From the NCBI RefSeq assembly GCF_003597395.2, contig NC_133770.1:9560173-9624172 (forward strand): 64,000 nucleotides of DNA, read 5' to 3'. This DNA comes from Chelonoidis abingdonii. Its lineage: Eukaryota > Chordata > Testudines > Testudinidae. The position numbers and the translations under genes were made by a program. How positions within the stretch are numbered: the stretch's first letter is position 1; the number at the start of each line of letters is the position of its first letter. The notes beneath the pieces were generated by a model, which searched no databases, was not told where the DNA came from, and saw only the letters and a program-made list of their open reading frames with translations. Positions 39,701 through 54,700 of this stretch are shown here, one piece after another.

Positions 39701-42700
39701 GACCCCAGTTAATCATGGGACCTGTAGTGAAGCCGGGGGGAGGGATACCTCGGTGGTTTGAGCGTTGACCTGCTAAACCCAGGGTTGTGAGGTCAATCCT
39801 TGAGGGGGCCACTTAGGGATCTGGGGCAAAATCAGTACCTGCTCCTGCTAGTGAAGACAGCGGGTTGGACTCAATGACCCCTTTCAGGGGGAAGGATAGC
39901 TCAGTGGTTTGAGCAACAGCCTGCTAAACCCAGGATTGTGAGTTCAGTCCTTGAGGGGGCCATTTAGGATCTGGGTCAAAAATCTGTCTGGGGATTAATC
40001 CTGCTTTGAGCAGGGTGTTGGACTAGATGACCTCCTGAGGTCCCTTCCAACCCTGATATTCTACAGTATTCAAGAGAACAAGCCAATAAGGAAGAATGGA
40101 GGCACCACATAGCATGGCACCTTAGACAGGTGAAGTTTGATGCTGACATGACTTGAAACAAAACATGTTGATTTGGGAATGTCAAAACATTTCATTTTGG
40201 TTGAAAGTGTCAAAATGAACATTTTTATATTTCCAAATCAGTTTTTTTTTTCAGAATTTTCTGTTGCACACAAGTCCCTGTTTTGATTTTGCACTTCAAT
40301 TCTGGATGAAAACAAATGTTGGAATATCAGAATTTGCCACTGGGCAGAAATTCTGATCTTTGCTCAGCTCTAGTAGTTCTTCATCTGCAGTGGTAGAGAT
40401 TATTGAATGTATGTGCAATCAGCAATCTTACCTTAAAAATAGACTACATTTAGAATCGCAGCATTACTCATTAAAAATTAGCCTCTTGTAAATACTGTAA
40501 ATGAAAAGATGGTTTGTTGAACAATGTTAGTCTTCTTTTTTAAAAAAGTGGGTTAAAGCTATCTTGTGTTTCAGATAAATAGAGCTCCAGTCCAAAGTGC
40601 CCCTGGGGTCTTATTTTGGTTATCACCCCAAATATGACTGACAAAACGTTGCAAACCAAATTTAGCTAGTAGAGATTTGACAAATAGAGATGGGTCAAAA
40701 CTGGAGCGACTTGTTCAGACCTCGCTACCCAAACTTTGGTGGTTCAGATAAATTGAATCTGGATTTGAATCAGACATTCTTCTGATTTTTACAGAACTGA
40801 AACCTGACCAATATTATGTAAAACCAACCCCCCGCCCCTTTCCCGTTGGAATCCCTTCATCATTTGTAATGATTTATGAAGACATAGGTATTAAGTTATC
40901 CCCCAGTACAAACTACTTTACAAAACTTTATTACCAACTAGCAACAAATAGTTGCTCTACCAGAGAACTGTCATCAATTCTGACATGATTATGGGCCAGG
41001 TTCTATCCTTGCTTGCATTCCTAAACCCTGACTGGGAGTAAATGCTGGCAGAATTTGGCCTATTATCTTCAGGAATTCCGTTATTGTTCAAGCTGTTATC
41101 AGTTCATTTTTTCACAAAACAACTTCCTCTCTTGTTTGGCTTAATTCACGCTGTCAGCCCTACCTGTGCTTTTCAAACGTTGGCTCCAAAATGAGGAAGT
41201 TGAGGAAGGGTGTACAGCCGCACTGCTCTGCGAACTGACAAAACCGAATGCTCCAGTTGAATGGAGGAAAGGAGATGTGGTGCTGCAGTCAAGTGACAAG
41301 TATGAGCTCAGGCAAGAGGAGACTTTTGTTGAGCTGTTTATTTACGACGTGGAACTTCAGGATGCTGGGGAGTACACATGCGATTCAGGAGATCAACAAA
41401 CCACTGCAGCACTGCTAGTAAAAGGTAGGAAAAGGCTTGATTTGTGGTAAATAGTCATAAAGGCCCTGACTGTCCTCCAAAATTGGTAAAATGGAAGTTT
41501 TGCTGATGGATTATCTTTAATGTTTATCAGCCAGTGAATCTCATTTTTATATAACAATGATACAGTGTATCACTACACGCTTATTTGTACCTGGTGGACC
41601 AAACTTTTTTAAAAAAACACTTCTATTCTTGCACTTGCATTTTCAATCTCACAACCAGATGCTGGAGCAGAATTGCAGATGCTGTTGACTATAGCTTTTA
41701 TGAGATTGAGATTTGCTGATCGTTACTACATGACATTATCTGAGATAAGAGATTTCCCTGTACCTAGAGTGGGGGAATACTGCTGCATATGACATGCTGC
41801 TGCATGTTAATAGTTAGCAAATATTGACTTGGAAATGGCAACGAGTGTGCCTAATTGCACCTGTATAACCCACGCTTATGTGGTGTCACATTCTGTTTCC
41901 CTCTAGTGGCTAAGCCGTTAGAGGTTTATGAGTTTGCTACTGACTTTAAGCTGACAGCTCCAGAAGTGCTGGATATCTGTTACTGATGACCCAGCCAGGG
42001 GCATTGCATTACTCATGCAATTCAGATAGTTAGGTGTCCAAATATTATCATTTGCACCTGCTTCTTTGTGCTTATAGCTGATTGTAGGCACAGAACTGTG
42101 GGTGTGAAAATAGCAGCCAAATAGAGGCCCCTTAAAAAACCATAATTCATAGCAGCCCTGTACTGAGCTGCAATGATCTACTGTTATTGTTTTGTCAGTG
42201 GCCAGTCTCTATGGGACTTTGGCCGTACTGCAACTTGAAGGACTATAGTGGGATAGCATTTCCGGGTTTCCAGCTCTCTGAACCACAGCAACTGCCCAGA
42301 GAGAGGTTGCCAGAAGGGGAATTGTGATGAATAGAGTGCAGTAAGCCTCAGTAATTCACACCTGAGCATTCTCACTACAGTGGTTGCTTCTCCACTGCAG
42401 TACTACCTGTGCTTTTTAAAGAAGAGCTGCATAACGTAGAGGCAGAAGAACGAGGAACAGCTGTCCTGCAGTGTGAGATCTCCAAACCTGATGCCCCGGT
42501 GGAGTGGAGGAAAGGAGCGCTGGTACTTCAGCCCAGTGACAAGTATGAGATGCGTCAGAATGGTGCCATTGTGGAGTTAATTATTCATGACTTGGAGGTT
42601 GAGGACTGCGGACCCTACACCTGTAGCACTGGGTATGAGATGACCACAGGTTCTGTGTACGTGCAAGGTAAGAATAAATCATTTCAATTTACCTCGCATT

Positions 42701-45700
42701 TCTGGTTGAATTCAAACAGGTGGTTCTTCAGTCAACAGGCCAGATTTAGTCCTAGTATAAGTAGGTGCAACTCCACTGGTTTCTGGCTTGATTTCAATGA
42801 TGTTGCACACTTTTATACCAAGCATGAATATGGACCAATATTTACAATATAATGCAGCTCAAAGACAATGACGATACTGTCTATAAAATGGTATAACAAC
42901 ACCTGCTTAAATAACTATTGCGTAGAGTGACTGTATGAAGATATTGGATACCATGTTGTTAATTATTTTTATAGTTATTTTATAGCATTGTAAATATACA
43001 CAATACTTAATTCACAGGGAAGATCCCTGGCATAAAGAGTTTGCAGTATAAGTGCAGACGACACCATACAGGACACCAAATCACGAATGAATCATGAAAT
43101 TCTTAGACTGTCCTCATGTTGAAATAGTATGTCCGAACAAACCGACAAACTTGTTTGTCGGCAAGTGCATTGTTTATCTGAATGAGCGTGACAAATTTAT
43201 TTATGCAGGACAATTTGAATACAGTTCACAGAATCTGTGAATCTAAGAACTGAACTTTAGGTCAGTTCTGTGGAAGGAACGTGAATATGTTTATCCTTTG
43301 TTTTCCCTTGGTGTACCCGTTTTCTTGCTCTGTTATACAGAAGAGAAAGCAGAGATAGTTTGTGGTTTAAAGAACACGGATGTCTTTGTGGGTGAGTCAG
43401 CCACCTTCACCTGCGAGCTCTCACGCCCGGGGGTGCAGAACATACAATGGTGGCTGGATGGATCTCCTCTTCAGAACAGCGCTGTCAGTGAAATCGCTGT
43501 GCGAGATGGAAAAATCCACACTTTGACCCTAAAGAACCTGGGGTCTGATGATTCGGGGATTGTGACTTTCAGAGCTGGGTCCCTCATATCTTCAGCTAAA
43601 TTATTAATCAAAGGTATTTTTTTTAGAAAGATGCAGATGTCCATCCCCCAAATTACTCTCTATACCAGTGCTCCTGCCTTCTGGTTAACTGTATGAAATT
43701 CCTCCAAAATACTGTTGTGTTATTAGTATTCTGCCAGTGGCATAATATTTTCATAACTACTGGACTCTAGGATAGAGCCCAGGCTTGCAACATTTACTCA
43801 TGCAAGTTGTCCATATTCAAGTACGTAGACCTGTTGGTTTCAACAAACCTACTTCTGTGAATAAGGATGACTCAAGTGAGTAAGAGTTGTAGGATCAGAC
43901 CTGTGGCTTTTACCAGGTAGTAGAGTCAGGATTTGTTCAAACTCTGGAAACAGACGATGAGGATTTAGTCTTACCATTGTGGTACTTGGGTGTTGTGTCC
44001 TCCCCAGGACTATACAAGAATAATATTACCATAAATGCCACCCACTTGCATTAATGGGTGGGAGAATTTGATGGGATCAGTGATGAAAGGGAGACAGCCC
44101 CAGCAGCAAGGTAGGGAGACACTCGCCAATAGACAATAGATAGCTCCCCACCCTTCCATGAGGCTCTGGCACCCATTGGCCAGCCAGGAGAGAGGAGTGC
44201 TGATTGGCCAGCGTTCCCCAGCCTCCATTATTTAACCTAGTGTGGGGGCCATGTGGAGCATCTTTCGGCTCCTTTCCAGCAGCCCACCCTACCCGCTCAA
44301 ACTTGGAATGGGAACCTAGCCTGACAGATGCCGTGGGTCTAACCGATCACCTGTTTAGGGGGTCAGGAAGGAATTTTTCTCCCAGAGGACAACTGGTGTA
44401 GGACCAGAGAGTTTTTTGCCTTCCTTGCAGTATGTTCAAGCCACAGTGGATGAAGTAGGAACCTTTAGTACCCAGCTGAAATACTGGAGTGGTAGTGTTT
44501 ATTCATCGCAATTTGCGTTTGGTTTCTAGTGTGGTTAAAAGAATAAAATGTTCCCAGAGGTAAAAGACCTGGGATTTTGGAGATGGGCCTTGGGCTCATG
44601 TGATAGGGAGAGACCTTGCTGCCCTTGCAAGCTGAGATCCCCACCCTGCTTTACCCCATCGAGGAGGGGAGGGTGCTAGGACTCAATGAGCTGAGTCCTG
44701 GGGGGCAGGCTGAGGAGAGCATACTGCACATTATGGGTTATATGGTAGAAAGCCCTGTAACCCCTGCACTGAAACCAATTAAATGCCTGGTATAGGAGAG
44801 TGTGGGGGATGGACGGCTTAATTCCATGCATGTGTCTGTCCTCGTTTTACCACTGTCCACATCAGAACCATCGCCCTGCTACTGCTTCACAAGACACGCA
44901 GATGCAAATATTGGGCCTGATTCATCATTATGTGGCTGGAGTGTTGACACAGCATAACTCCATCAAAATCGATACCAGCGAGCTCTTGGGCATGGGACTG
45001 CAGAACAAGTAGTGGTGCCAGGATGGAGTGCAGTGGAATAACACAGGCATAAAACTGCAGTAACACAATGATGACTTGGGCCCATTAATTTGTTACCAAT
45101 GTACTGCTGGTTAGTACTGTATTGAGAATGTTTTGTTGCTGTTGAATTGATGCTGTTTTAGATTTGGTAAAGGTAGCCATGAACTGAAAACAAAGCTGAG
45201 CTCCAGACTTTATAATAAAGAAATCCCCTGCACAGATACATCCTTTAGAGAGCTCGGGAAAAGCTGCGACTTTGCTTTTGTATTGAGACAAAAATAATTT
45301 TTTTCTTTCTTGTATTATTGGGAGGGAATCACATACCAGGAGGCGTAGAAGTTTAGCTACTTTTTCCATTAAAATCCTCCTCCTTTTTGGGTAGCTGTGT
45401 CCTTTAACTAAAACAGAAGTAGTCAGAGTTATGTAACTGCAGTCTGAAACTAGCATCAGTTTTCTGTTACACTATCAACTCCTCAGCCCTAAGCAGCAAG
45501 AATGGCCTCAGGACCTGCCATCACATTTCTCATGAGGGGAGCTGTGCCATTAAAAGCCATAATAGAGCCGTTAGGGAACAGAACTGAGCATTGCAGGAGG
45601 AATTCAGTAGATGTCTCTCAGCTGCCTTTGCATGCCAAAGTGTGCATATAATTTCCATTAACATCAGTGAAATGAACACGTTGAGCATTTTCTCACTGGT

Positions 45701-48700
45701 CCAGTTTAACTGATTTTAGCTAGGCTGCAATGAGTTCTGCTTCTTAAGATAAGGGCTACTTCAGGTCGAGACTTTCAATGACTACTAGTTCTTTAACCTA
45801 ATTGATTGTATAGCTTCACACCTACAAAGTCCTTTGTAGCATAGCTGTGCTTCCAGGGAGAAGGGCTTTGCTGAGAGGCTGCTATTTCAATTGCCATTCC
45901 GATTTTTGGTCAAATATATACAATAAATATTGCCTGCAAATATGCCGATGGAGGGGGAATACAAAGTAACATCTAGGAGGATGCCCCTTGCCTGCTTTTG
46001 AAGTTTGCAAAATCTTTGATTTGGTTTTGTTTTCTTTACTGTATTGTATTACGCCTATAACCATAGCAGCTATCTTCAACAGTGGGATTTTAAAAGAAAG
46101 TAAAGACAGTGAAAATTCAAAAGCAGTGGCACGGGTATCCCTTTTCTCAGCAGGAGCCATCAGCTACCAGGACCATTTTTTGGGTTCCTCAATTCAAGAT
46201 TCCAGGAAGCTGGGAGTACTAATGGTAGCATCGAGTTATCTACAGTAGAACCTCAGAGTTACGAACACCTCGGGAATGGAGGTTGTCCGTAATACTGAAA
46301 TGTTCGTAACTCTGAACAAATCGTTATGGTTGTTCTTTCAAGTTTACAACTGAACATTGACTTCATATAGCTTTGAAACTTTACAATGCAGAAAAAAATG
46401 CTGGTTTTGATCATCTTAATTTAAATGAAAGAAGCACAGAAACAGTTTCCTTACCTTGTCAAATCTTTTTTTAAAAACGTTCTCTTTAATTATTTAGTAG
46501 TTTATGTTTAACACAGTACTATACTGTATTTGCCTTTCTTGTTTTTTGGTCTCTGCTGCTGCCTGATTGCGTACTTCGCGTTCCAAATGCGGTGTGTGGT
46601 TGACCGGTCAGTTCATAACTCTAGTGTTCATAACTCTGAGGTTCTTCTGTAGTTACATGATTGACTTTGCAAATCAACTAGTTAGATGGCTATATGCAAT
46701 TATTGGTGCCTGTAATTGTCTGTTTTAAACACAGACAGACACAAGATTAGTCAAAAACTGGGCGCTTATCTTCTATGGAGTGCCCTCCCTGTGATATTTT
46801 GGAAGATCCATAATAGGATTGCCCACCTGTAGTGCCATGCTTGCCTTAGTGCCTATGGGTTTCTGACAGGCTTTATGACCAGTGGTAAGCTGGAATGTCT
46901 AATGTAATTGTACATTTCATTTCAAGTAACTTTCACGGTTTGTTCACAGAGAAAGGCTCCTATGAACTTTCAGACAGGCCTAAGTATCACTGGTGAAGTT
47001 TTCCTTTGGGCATCTAAAGTATCATAGTAAAGGCACCATTATATCACAGCCTGTTGGAAGCTATAAGTTCGTCATTGGAAAATTCCTGGCCAGATTTAAT
47101 CAGATGAACATATAGCCACACTGGGTTTCATTTTTAGCACAGACCTACCTCATTTTTAACACAAACTTACCAGTTTAATTGGAGTCACCCAGCTAACCCC
47201 CGGCCAATCTTGCCGAATATGTTCTCTCTGACATTTCTGTTTTTGTTTAAGTCACTCAACCATCTTCTCAAGGCAGCTCACCCATCCCACTTCACTATCT
47301 CCACCCCTGACAGATTCTGAGAAGCCCTGACATACTCGAGAGTGAGCCACATCCAGTGCTCCTTGGTGGAACGAGGGCTGCTGTGATAGGTGTCATTGTG
47401 GGGAGGAAATGATGGAGATGGAGAGAATCCTACCGGATGGTCTCCAAAGAAAAATAGCCTTCAAGAATCTTAGTATAAGTCTTAGTTATTTGGGCTAAAC
47501 CAGCGGTTCTCAAACTATGGGGCAAATGTGTCAAGAGAGACGTGATCTGCGTGATTTTATTTAAGAGCTCTGTCAGCTCTGGGTGGCTGGAGCTCATGCA
47601 GAAGGGCCGTGCACACCTGGAAGGCTGGAATAAATGGACAGCTGGAACTCCAGAGCTGGTAGCTGGAGCCACGCCATTTGGGCTCGGGCTCTCCTTTCCC
47701 TCCACTCAATCCCTCACCTGGGGTGGCAGCAGCAGTGCAGAAGTAAGAATGGCAATGGGACATTAAGTCTGCAGTGAAAAGTGATGCTGACAAATATCAC
47801 TATTCACACTGCCACTCTTATTTCTGCGCAGTGCTGCCTTCAGAGCTGGGCGCCTGGCCAGCAGCTGCTGCTCTCCGCTCTGCCTCCAGAGCTGGGTGGC
47901 AGTATATATATATGTGTGGTGGGGGGAGGGAGCACGTAAACGACTTCAGACACAAAGAAGGGGGGCCTGATCAAATAAGTTTGAGAACCATTGATCTAAA
48001 CTATCTGATGGTACAGCTATCCTAATGTACCTGGTTTGCTTCCACCTTGCTTGATGCTGACACAAGCAAACGCTAAACCTGCTAACTTGTAGCGCATTTG
48101 AACAGCCTTATGCTTGTAATTTCATTTCCTTTGCTTCCCATTCCACGCGGGCTCTGTGCTTGACAAAATCTAAGCTGCCCTTTCCATAAGGATCCACTAA
48201 TGCATGTCCCTCCTGACATGTTGGTTGACAGATCCAACTATTGAGGTGGTCAGTCCCATGCAGGACATTACCATTGATGAAGATGGCACAGCAGAGTTCA
48301 TATGCCAGTACTCTAGACCAGTGCAAGCCACATGGAAGAAAAATGATCAGGAAGTTTCCGCAGATGGGCAACGAGTCATTATCGAGCAGGACTGGAATGT
48401 AGCCAAGCTAAAAATTAAACCTGCCCTTCCAGAAGACAGTGGCATCTATTCTTGTGAGGCTGGAAGCACCAAAGTTGTGGCTATGCTTGATGTTCAAGGT
48501 GAGGTCTTCCAGCACAAAAGGAAGACTACCATGGGGGGACCAAATAGCAACCAAGTGGCAAATCACAGCCACATCTGACAATAAGTGGCAAATCGTTACC
48601 TGTTCATTTGGTGTTCATTCCAATATCAATAATAATGAAAAACGTTTGGTGTTAACATGAGTTGAATGTGAAAATGTACAAAATTCAGTTGGAAACTAGT

Positions 48701-51700
48701 TCAATTTAATGCCCACTTTTGGTTCCAAATGCGTATAGGTAATCATGCTTGCTCTCCAATGAACTGAATTTGGTAGTAGCACTTATCAAATGGGATATGT
48801 TCTGCTGAATTATTGTCATGCTGCAGACATGGCGTTCTTGGTCTTGAAAAATAATAGTACTTATATAGCGCTTTTCACATACAAAGTGCTTTAAAAATTA
48901 ACTAAAGGATAAAATGGCATTGTATTTTTTATTTTCAGTTAATCTAATCTACAGCTCACCTTTCTTGAGTTTTATGTCTATTTAAAATAATGATAACTTG
49001 TAAAGCCTCTTGTCATTTGAAATTAGATATTGTAAGTGTCCCTGGGAGACAAAGAGTGGAAAAAACAATAGAAATATTATTTTATATGTAGTTAAGTGTC
49101 TGTGATAGAAAAGGTGAAGAGAGCAGCTTGATTCTTAGGTTTACAGAAAACAGTGTTTCAAGGTTTGTTGTAATCTTTTCTTGTATTTTTTCCCACCAAA
49201 GACTAACTCTTGTTTCCAATGAAGTTAATGAGAGTTTTGCCTTTGATTTTAATAGGATAAGGATGTGGCCCCATATGTAACCTTTACTGGTTTAATTAAC
49301 AGAGCTTTGTTTGTATGTGTTTTGGACTCAGTTGCTCGGCATCTGCGTTCAAGAGTCACTATTTTCTCTCTCTCTCTTAGGTACTTGTATTGCCCCAGTT
49401 ACAGTGCTATGCAAGTGCCCCACAGTCTTTATTGTGGTTATTTATTTTCAACTGAGGACAGAGTGGACATGAATATATTTTAAAAAATAATTTTCCAATC
49501 ATCACAGGGATAATTTTCAAAAAGGCCTAAGAGATTTAGTAGCACAAGGCCCATTGGCCTTAAATGGGACTTGTGACGCAGTAACCTGTAGGCATTTTTG
49601 GAAATCTTCCTCCACGGGTTTTTGATACCAGTCGAGCATTTGGTGGTTTGGTGTCCCATGTAAGGTGAAAGACACCTGATCTCAATCTTAGACTTGATGG
49701 TGCCTAAGATACTTCAAAGAAAACTACCCTACATTTGCCAGTATTAACTAACTGAAGGGGTTGACGTGCAGCTGCTCCATGTAAGGAACTCTCCTTGACT
49801 TCAGTGGGACACCTACATGTAGCAACTACAGAATGAGGCCCACAGCCTGCCAGTTCAAATGGGACTGCCTTTAAAGCACCGAAATATCCAAGCACTCAAG
49901 GCAAACAACAGTAGAACATAGCATATAATGTTTTAATAACTAGTTTTCTGCTATTTGCATGTGGATTTCTTGTTTTCAATTACTTGGTACGCTATTATGA
50001 TTAGAAATAATACTGTTTCTTATTTGGTTTCTGAACTGTGGGATTGTGCTCAGTTAAAAAGCGAATTTATTATTTATTATAATACTCTGCACTTTGGTAA
50101 CTCCTTCCATCTTAGGATCTAAAAGCACTCACCAAGTATTAACGAATTTAGTCTTAAAAGGCCCCAGAGGGGCAGGGATCTGTAAGTATCAGCATTCTAC
50201 ATATGAGGAAAGTGGTGCACAGAGAAATTAAATGACGCGGATACATTCACACAGGAATGCAGTCATGCCTCTGACTCCTGTCCTTTGCCCTAGGCACAAG
50301 ACCATTGTTCTCTTTAAACATTCAAGTTGGAAAATTCTGGAACCTCAGAAAAACTGATTTGGCTTTGCTAGAGAATAAATAGTTCAATATCAATTTTCTG
50401 AGTGACAAGCAATTGCACACGGATTAGAAGTTACAATGATTGATGTGGTTACTAAACAGGATTGATTGGCCCATTATTCTGGTGCTGTATTAGAACACTG
50501 ATCACGAGGACTATGGTATATAACTCATGTGAGCATTATGGGTTTCTGTTTCTAAACGGTGCTCACCCAACTCAGTGTACATAAACTTGTACAGTAATGT
50601 GTGCCTAATATGTCTACGCAATTAACCTGTGCACACAATTTAGGGATATGTGCATCAAATTGGTTAGTTGTGTCCAACTACTAGTTGGTGCATGCAGTTG
50701 CAGTAGTTGTGTGCAAATGGGTCATGCACATCTATGCACATTTTTGCACACACAGTGGTCCCAGCCCCTGACACTCAGATTAGAAAATCAGGTTCCTGGA
50801 CATCTGTCAGAAGAATTTGGTAATAATTAGAAAGTTACTACTAAAAAAGTGTTACCGATGCAATAAATTGTAATTTTGCAAATGTCTTTTGGTAGTACAG
50901 TTTGCAAAATCCCTTGTTGACTTGGTCAGTGCAATGATATTTGTAATCTGACAGTAGTCCGCTGCTGGAATAAGGACGGGTTTTGTATAAAAGGTGGTAA
51001 AATTTTAAGATGCGCTCCCTACCAGTTTCACATCTCTCCAGCTGTGACGCTAATTATACATATGGAGGAGGTTGGCAAGAAAAGATTCCTGTTGTGCACA
51101 AAAGGAAACTGGTTATACCCTATATTCTTGGACTGTGGATGGCTTTTTGTATTCATTTCAATTGAACAATTATTCAGTTCATATGAACAATATGACTTCA
51201 TCCTTCATGTATAAAGATATAGGTCAGCTTATTGGATAAATGTTAAATTAAACCAGAATGAAACACCGTGTTAGAGTTATTTTACTACTTGTTAAACCAC
51301 ATTGCTGTTGTGGATGTATTTTAAACATAAGACTGTGTTAGGATGCCATTGAAATTTAAAAGGAGAAACCACAAATTAACTTTCCACATATGATGCTCTC
51401 ATATCAGCTGCCAGGTGATGGGAATTACATAGTGTGCTTTAAGGCTCACTACTGCTCAGAAGTATATAAGCAAAATAGCTAATGTTTTTGATCATTTTCC
51501 TTTTCCATTAGCTAAAAACAGTATTGTCAAAGGTTTGGAGAATGTGGAAGCCGTGGAAGGTGGCGAAGCTCTGTTTGAGTGCTACCTTTCCAAACCGGAG
51601 TGCTACAATTACAACTGGCTGATTGATGATGAGCCTGCCAAAACCACAGAAAACATTGAGATGGTTTACTTTGAAAATGGACGCAGGCATCTTCTCCTGT

Positions 51701-54700
51701 TGAAGAACCTCACTTCCCAGGACAACTGCAGGGTGACTTTCCTGACTAGTGATGCTGTGACATCTGCGTTCCTGACTGTGAAAGGTAACAATGACAAACC
51801 TGTGCTTGGAGTTCTAGCTTTCCGATTTGAAAGGCTGGTCAACCCAGAAAAATATATGTTGAGTGCCAGAGCTGGGTACAGAGTAGCATAGGTCATGGGA
51901 TCCCTGCATTACTTCTGCTTCACACAGATAAATCTTTTATTTTATACTTTGCTACTTATGTTTCGTGTGACAAGCACTTATGTGTAAGCAGTGACATATG
52001 TCACATCTCATATAATGCTTATAAATTGTGCAAATTAGCTAGAAACAAGCAACATTCATACAGAGAGTGAGCATTCTAATGGGTCACAGATATAGCTATT
52101 TCAAGGGTTCACAGATTACAATTTACATCATGATCATCATAATTATTATTGTTAATTACATTAGTTCCTAGAGGCCCCAGTCAGTTAGGCAATGCACAGA
52201 CATAGAATAAAAAGCAGTCGCTGCCCCAAAGAGCTTTGAATCTATCAGCATACCAAGACAACAAAGAGTGTATTAAACAAACGAATGAGGATGGCAACAA
52301 GGTAAACAGTGAGACAGCCCTGATTAGGTTAAGTAGGAGAGTTGCCAACCCTCCAGGTTTGGTCTGGAGTCTCCCTGAATCGGCATCACTCTCCCTGTGA
52401 TTAGTGAAAGAAATCTGGGAGACTTTAATAGGATATTTTAAGAAAATGACATTATGTCATGTTGGGGAAAAAAATCTCCTGGAATAGCTTCGGTCAGAGT
52501 TGACAACCCTTTTAAACAGAAATAGCAGCTGACCATACAGCCTAGCCATTGCTGACTGATTTGCAAGCATCATGGCAAAGGTGAGTATACTTTGTGCAAC
52601 TTCTGTTGGCTGTGGAACATGACCATTTACGTTTCTTTCTGTTACTCAGCAGAGATGAATCCTTCTCAAACATGCTTTATCAGCTTCTCTGTGGTCTGAC
52701 TATCCATCGCTTGCCTTCCCAGATTTTAGGACTTGCTTGTACATTCACTCATGATACATCTTGATTGATGTGACCCAACCAGAATAACATCTATTCTTGT
52801 ATGCTTTCCAATGTGCTATTTTCCTGAACTGCACCTTAACTCATCTTACCATATTATACTCATGAGCTTTGCAAAGCATTCTTGCTATGAGGGAATGCTT
52901 CCATTTTTCAATTGCACACAGACTCACACAGCTATGCAACATAATGAAATCATAGTTGCAGGATGTTGTGGTTTTTAGCTTCAGTTTTCTGCTTGCCCAA
53001 TCTTGTTGAATTAGTTACATGCATCTACTGCTAATTATTAAACCAAATTCAGCCCTGGTGTAAACAGATGCAACTCCACTGAAACCAATGTCATTGCCCA
53101 TGATTGCACTAGGAATAAATGTGGCTCCTTTATGTATTTATTTCATGTACTATCTCTCCATCTATGCTAATTGGGGTGCCCAGGTATGTGAACTCTTTTG
53201 TGCTGTCAAACAATCCATCCTCTCTTGAATTCCATTGTACAGCTAGTCTGATCTTCATCTTCCCTGCATTGATCTGTAACGTCTGTGCATGCTGCTTGTC
53301 CCTCTTGTGTCTTGGAAACCAGTGCAGAGCTATGTACAACTCAATCAGCTGTTTGCCTTCCCTGATAATTCCTAATTTGTTGTCCCCTTTAGTCCTTACC
53401 TATCTACTTCAATTCAATGCCAGAGAGAAGATAATGTGCAGCAAATACATTCTTCTCTCTCTCTCTAGATTTTATGTCAAAAAACAGCCTTAATTTTGGT
53501 GAGCTGGCTTTAAAAGGAGCCACTATCAAATGCCTATTACGGTAATTGCACAAAATCACTTTCACATGGGCTGTTTGAGAAAACTGATGAGGATAAGATG
53601 GTGAGATAATGTTCCAGATACTGAGATTCTCATATGGGCAGGCATTCCAAGCATCCATATTCCGTTGATGAAATCACAGGTGAGATGGGCAGGCCATGTC
53701 ACCAGAATGTCAGATTAGTGACTGCCAAAAAAGATCTTTTATGGCAAGCTAAAGGAGGGAAAATGCTCTCAGGGAGGTCAGAAGAAACATTTCAAAGACT
53801 CCCTCAAGTTATCCTTGGAGTGTTTCAACAATGACCCTGAGTTTTGGGAAGATCTCCTTCATGGTAGTTCTATTTGGTGAAACCTCATTCATACTGGAGC
53901 TACAGTCTGTGAGCGGAGGAGAACTGCTGAGGCGGAGCAGAAGTGCCAGCAGTGTAAATTTCGTAACAGAAGCATGTCCTCTATTAATCAAGCAACCCAT
54001 AGTGGCATCTCTTGTTCAATGTGCCACAGACAGTTCAAAGCTCAGAATGGCCTGATCAGCTACTCATGTGTTCACAGAAACTAAACCAACCAGTGATGTC
54101 ATGGTCATCTTCAAACTCAAAGGATGAACAACAATAGTAATTGCAAAAGGCTGTGAGATTTTCAGTAGAGATTGGCCCAGATCCTAAACGTCTGAGAATT
54201 TCAGAAGAGTTTGAATCCACATCTGATGTTTATGACTGACCTGTTTCCTATAATAAGCCAAAGCAAAAGCTACCCTTGCACTCTGAAGATCTGGTCAATT
54301 TCTACTTTACTGAGTTTGAACTTTTAATATAATTTAATTTTGTTTTCTTTCCTTCTAACAATCTAAACTATGGTTATTTCATCATACTCTTTTTAAAATT
54401 TCTTTTATGTTACATTTTAAAAAATTCTTTATCGGGTGCAGTATGGTTTAGTATGTTACAATCACAGCTGATAAGATGACTGAGTTACAGTATAAAGATG
54501 CACTGCAGTTTAACTCATGACACTTTGACTGCTGGGGTCTCCTCTCCTGGTGAAGTTTGCTGTGGCTACTTAGTCATCAGTATAAATCCCATCTATTGAC
54601 AGTCTTTTAGCATCAGTACTTCTGTGGCACCATTAAAAAATTCTTCCAGGAGGGCATGAGTACAGGCTGAAGAATTATTTGGAACTGCCTTATCTACTGC

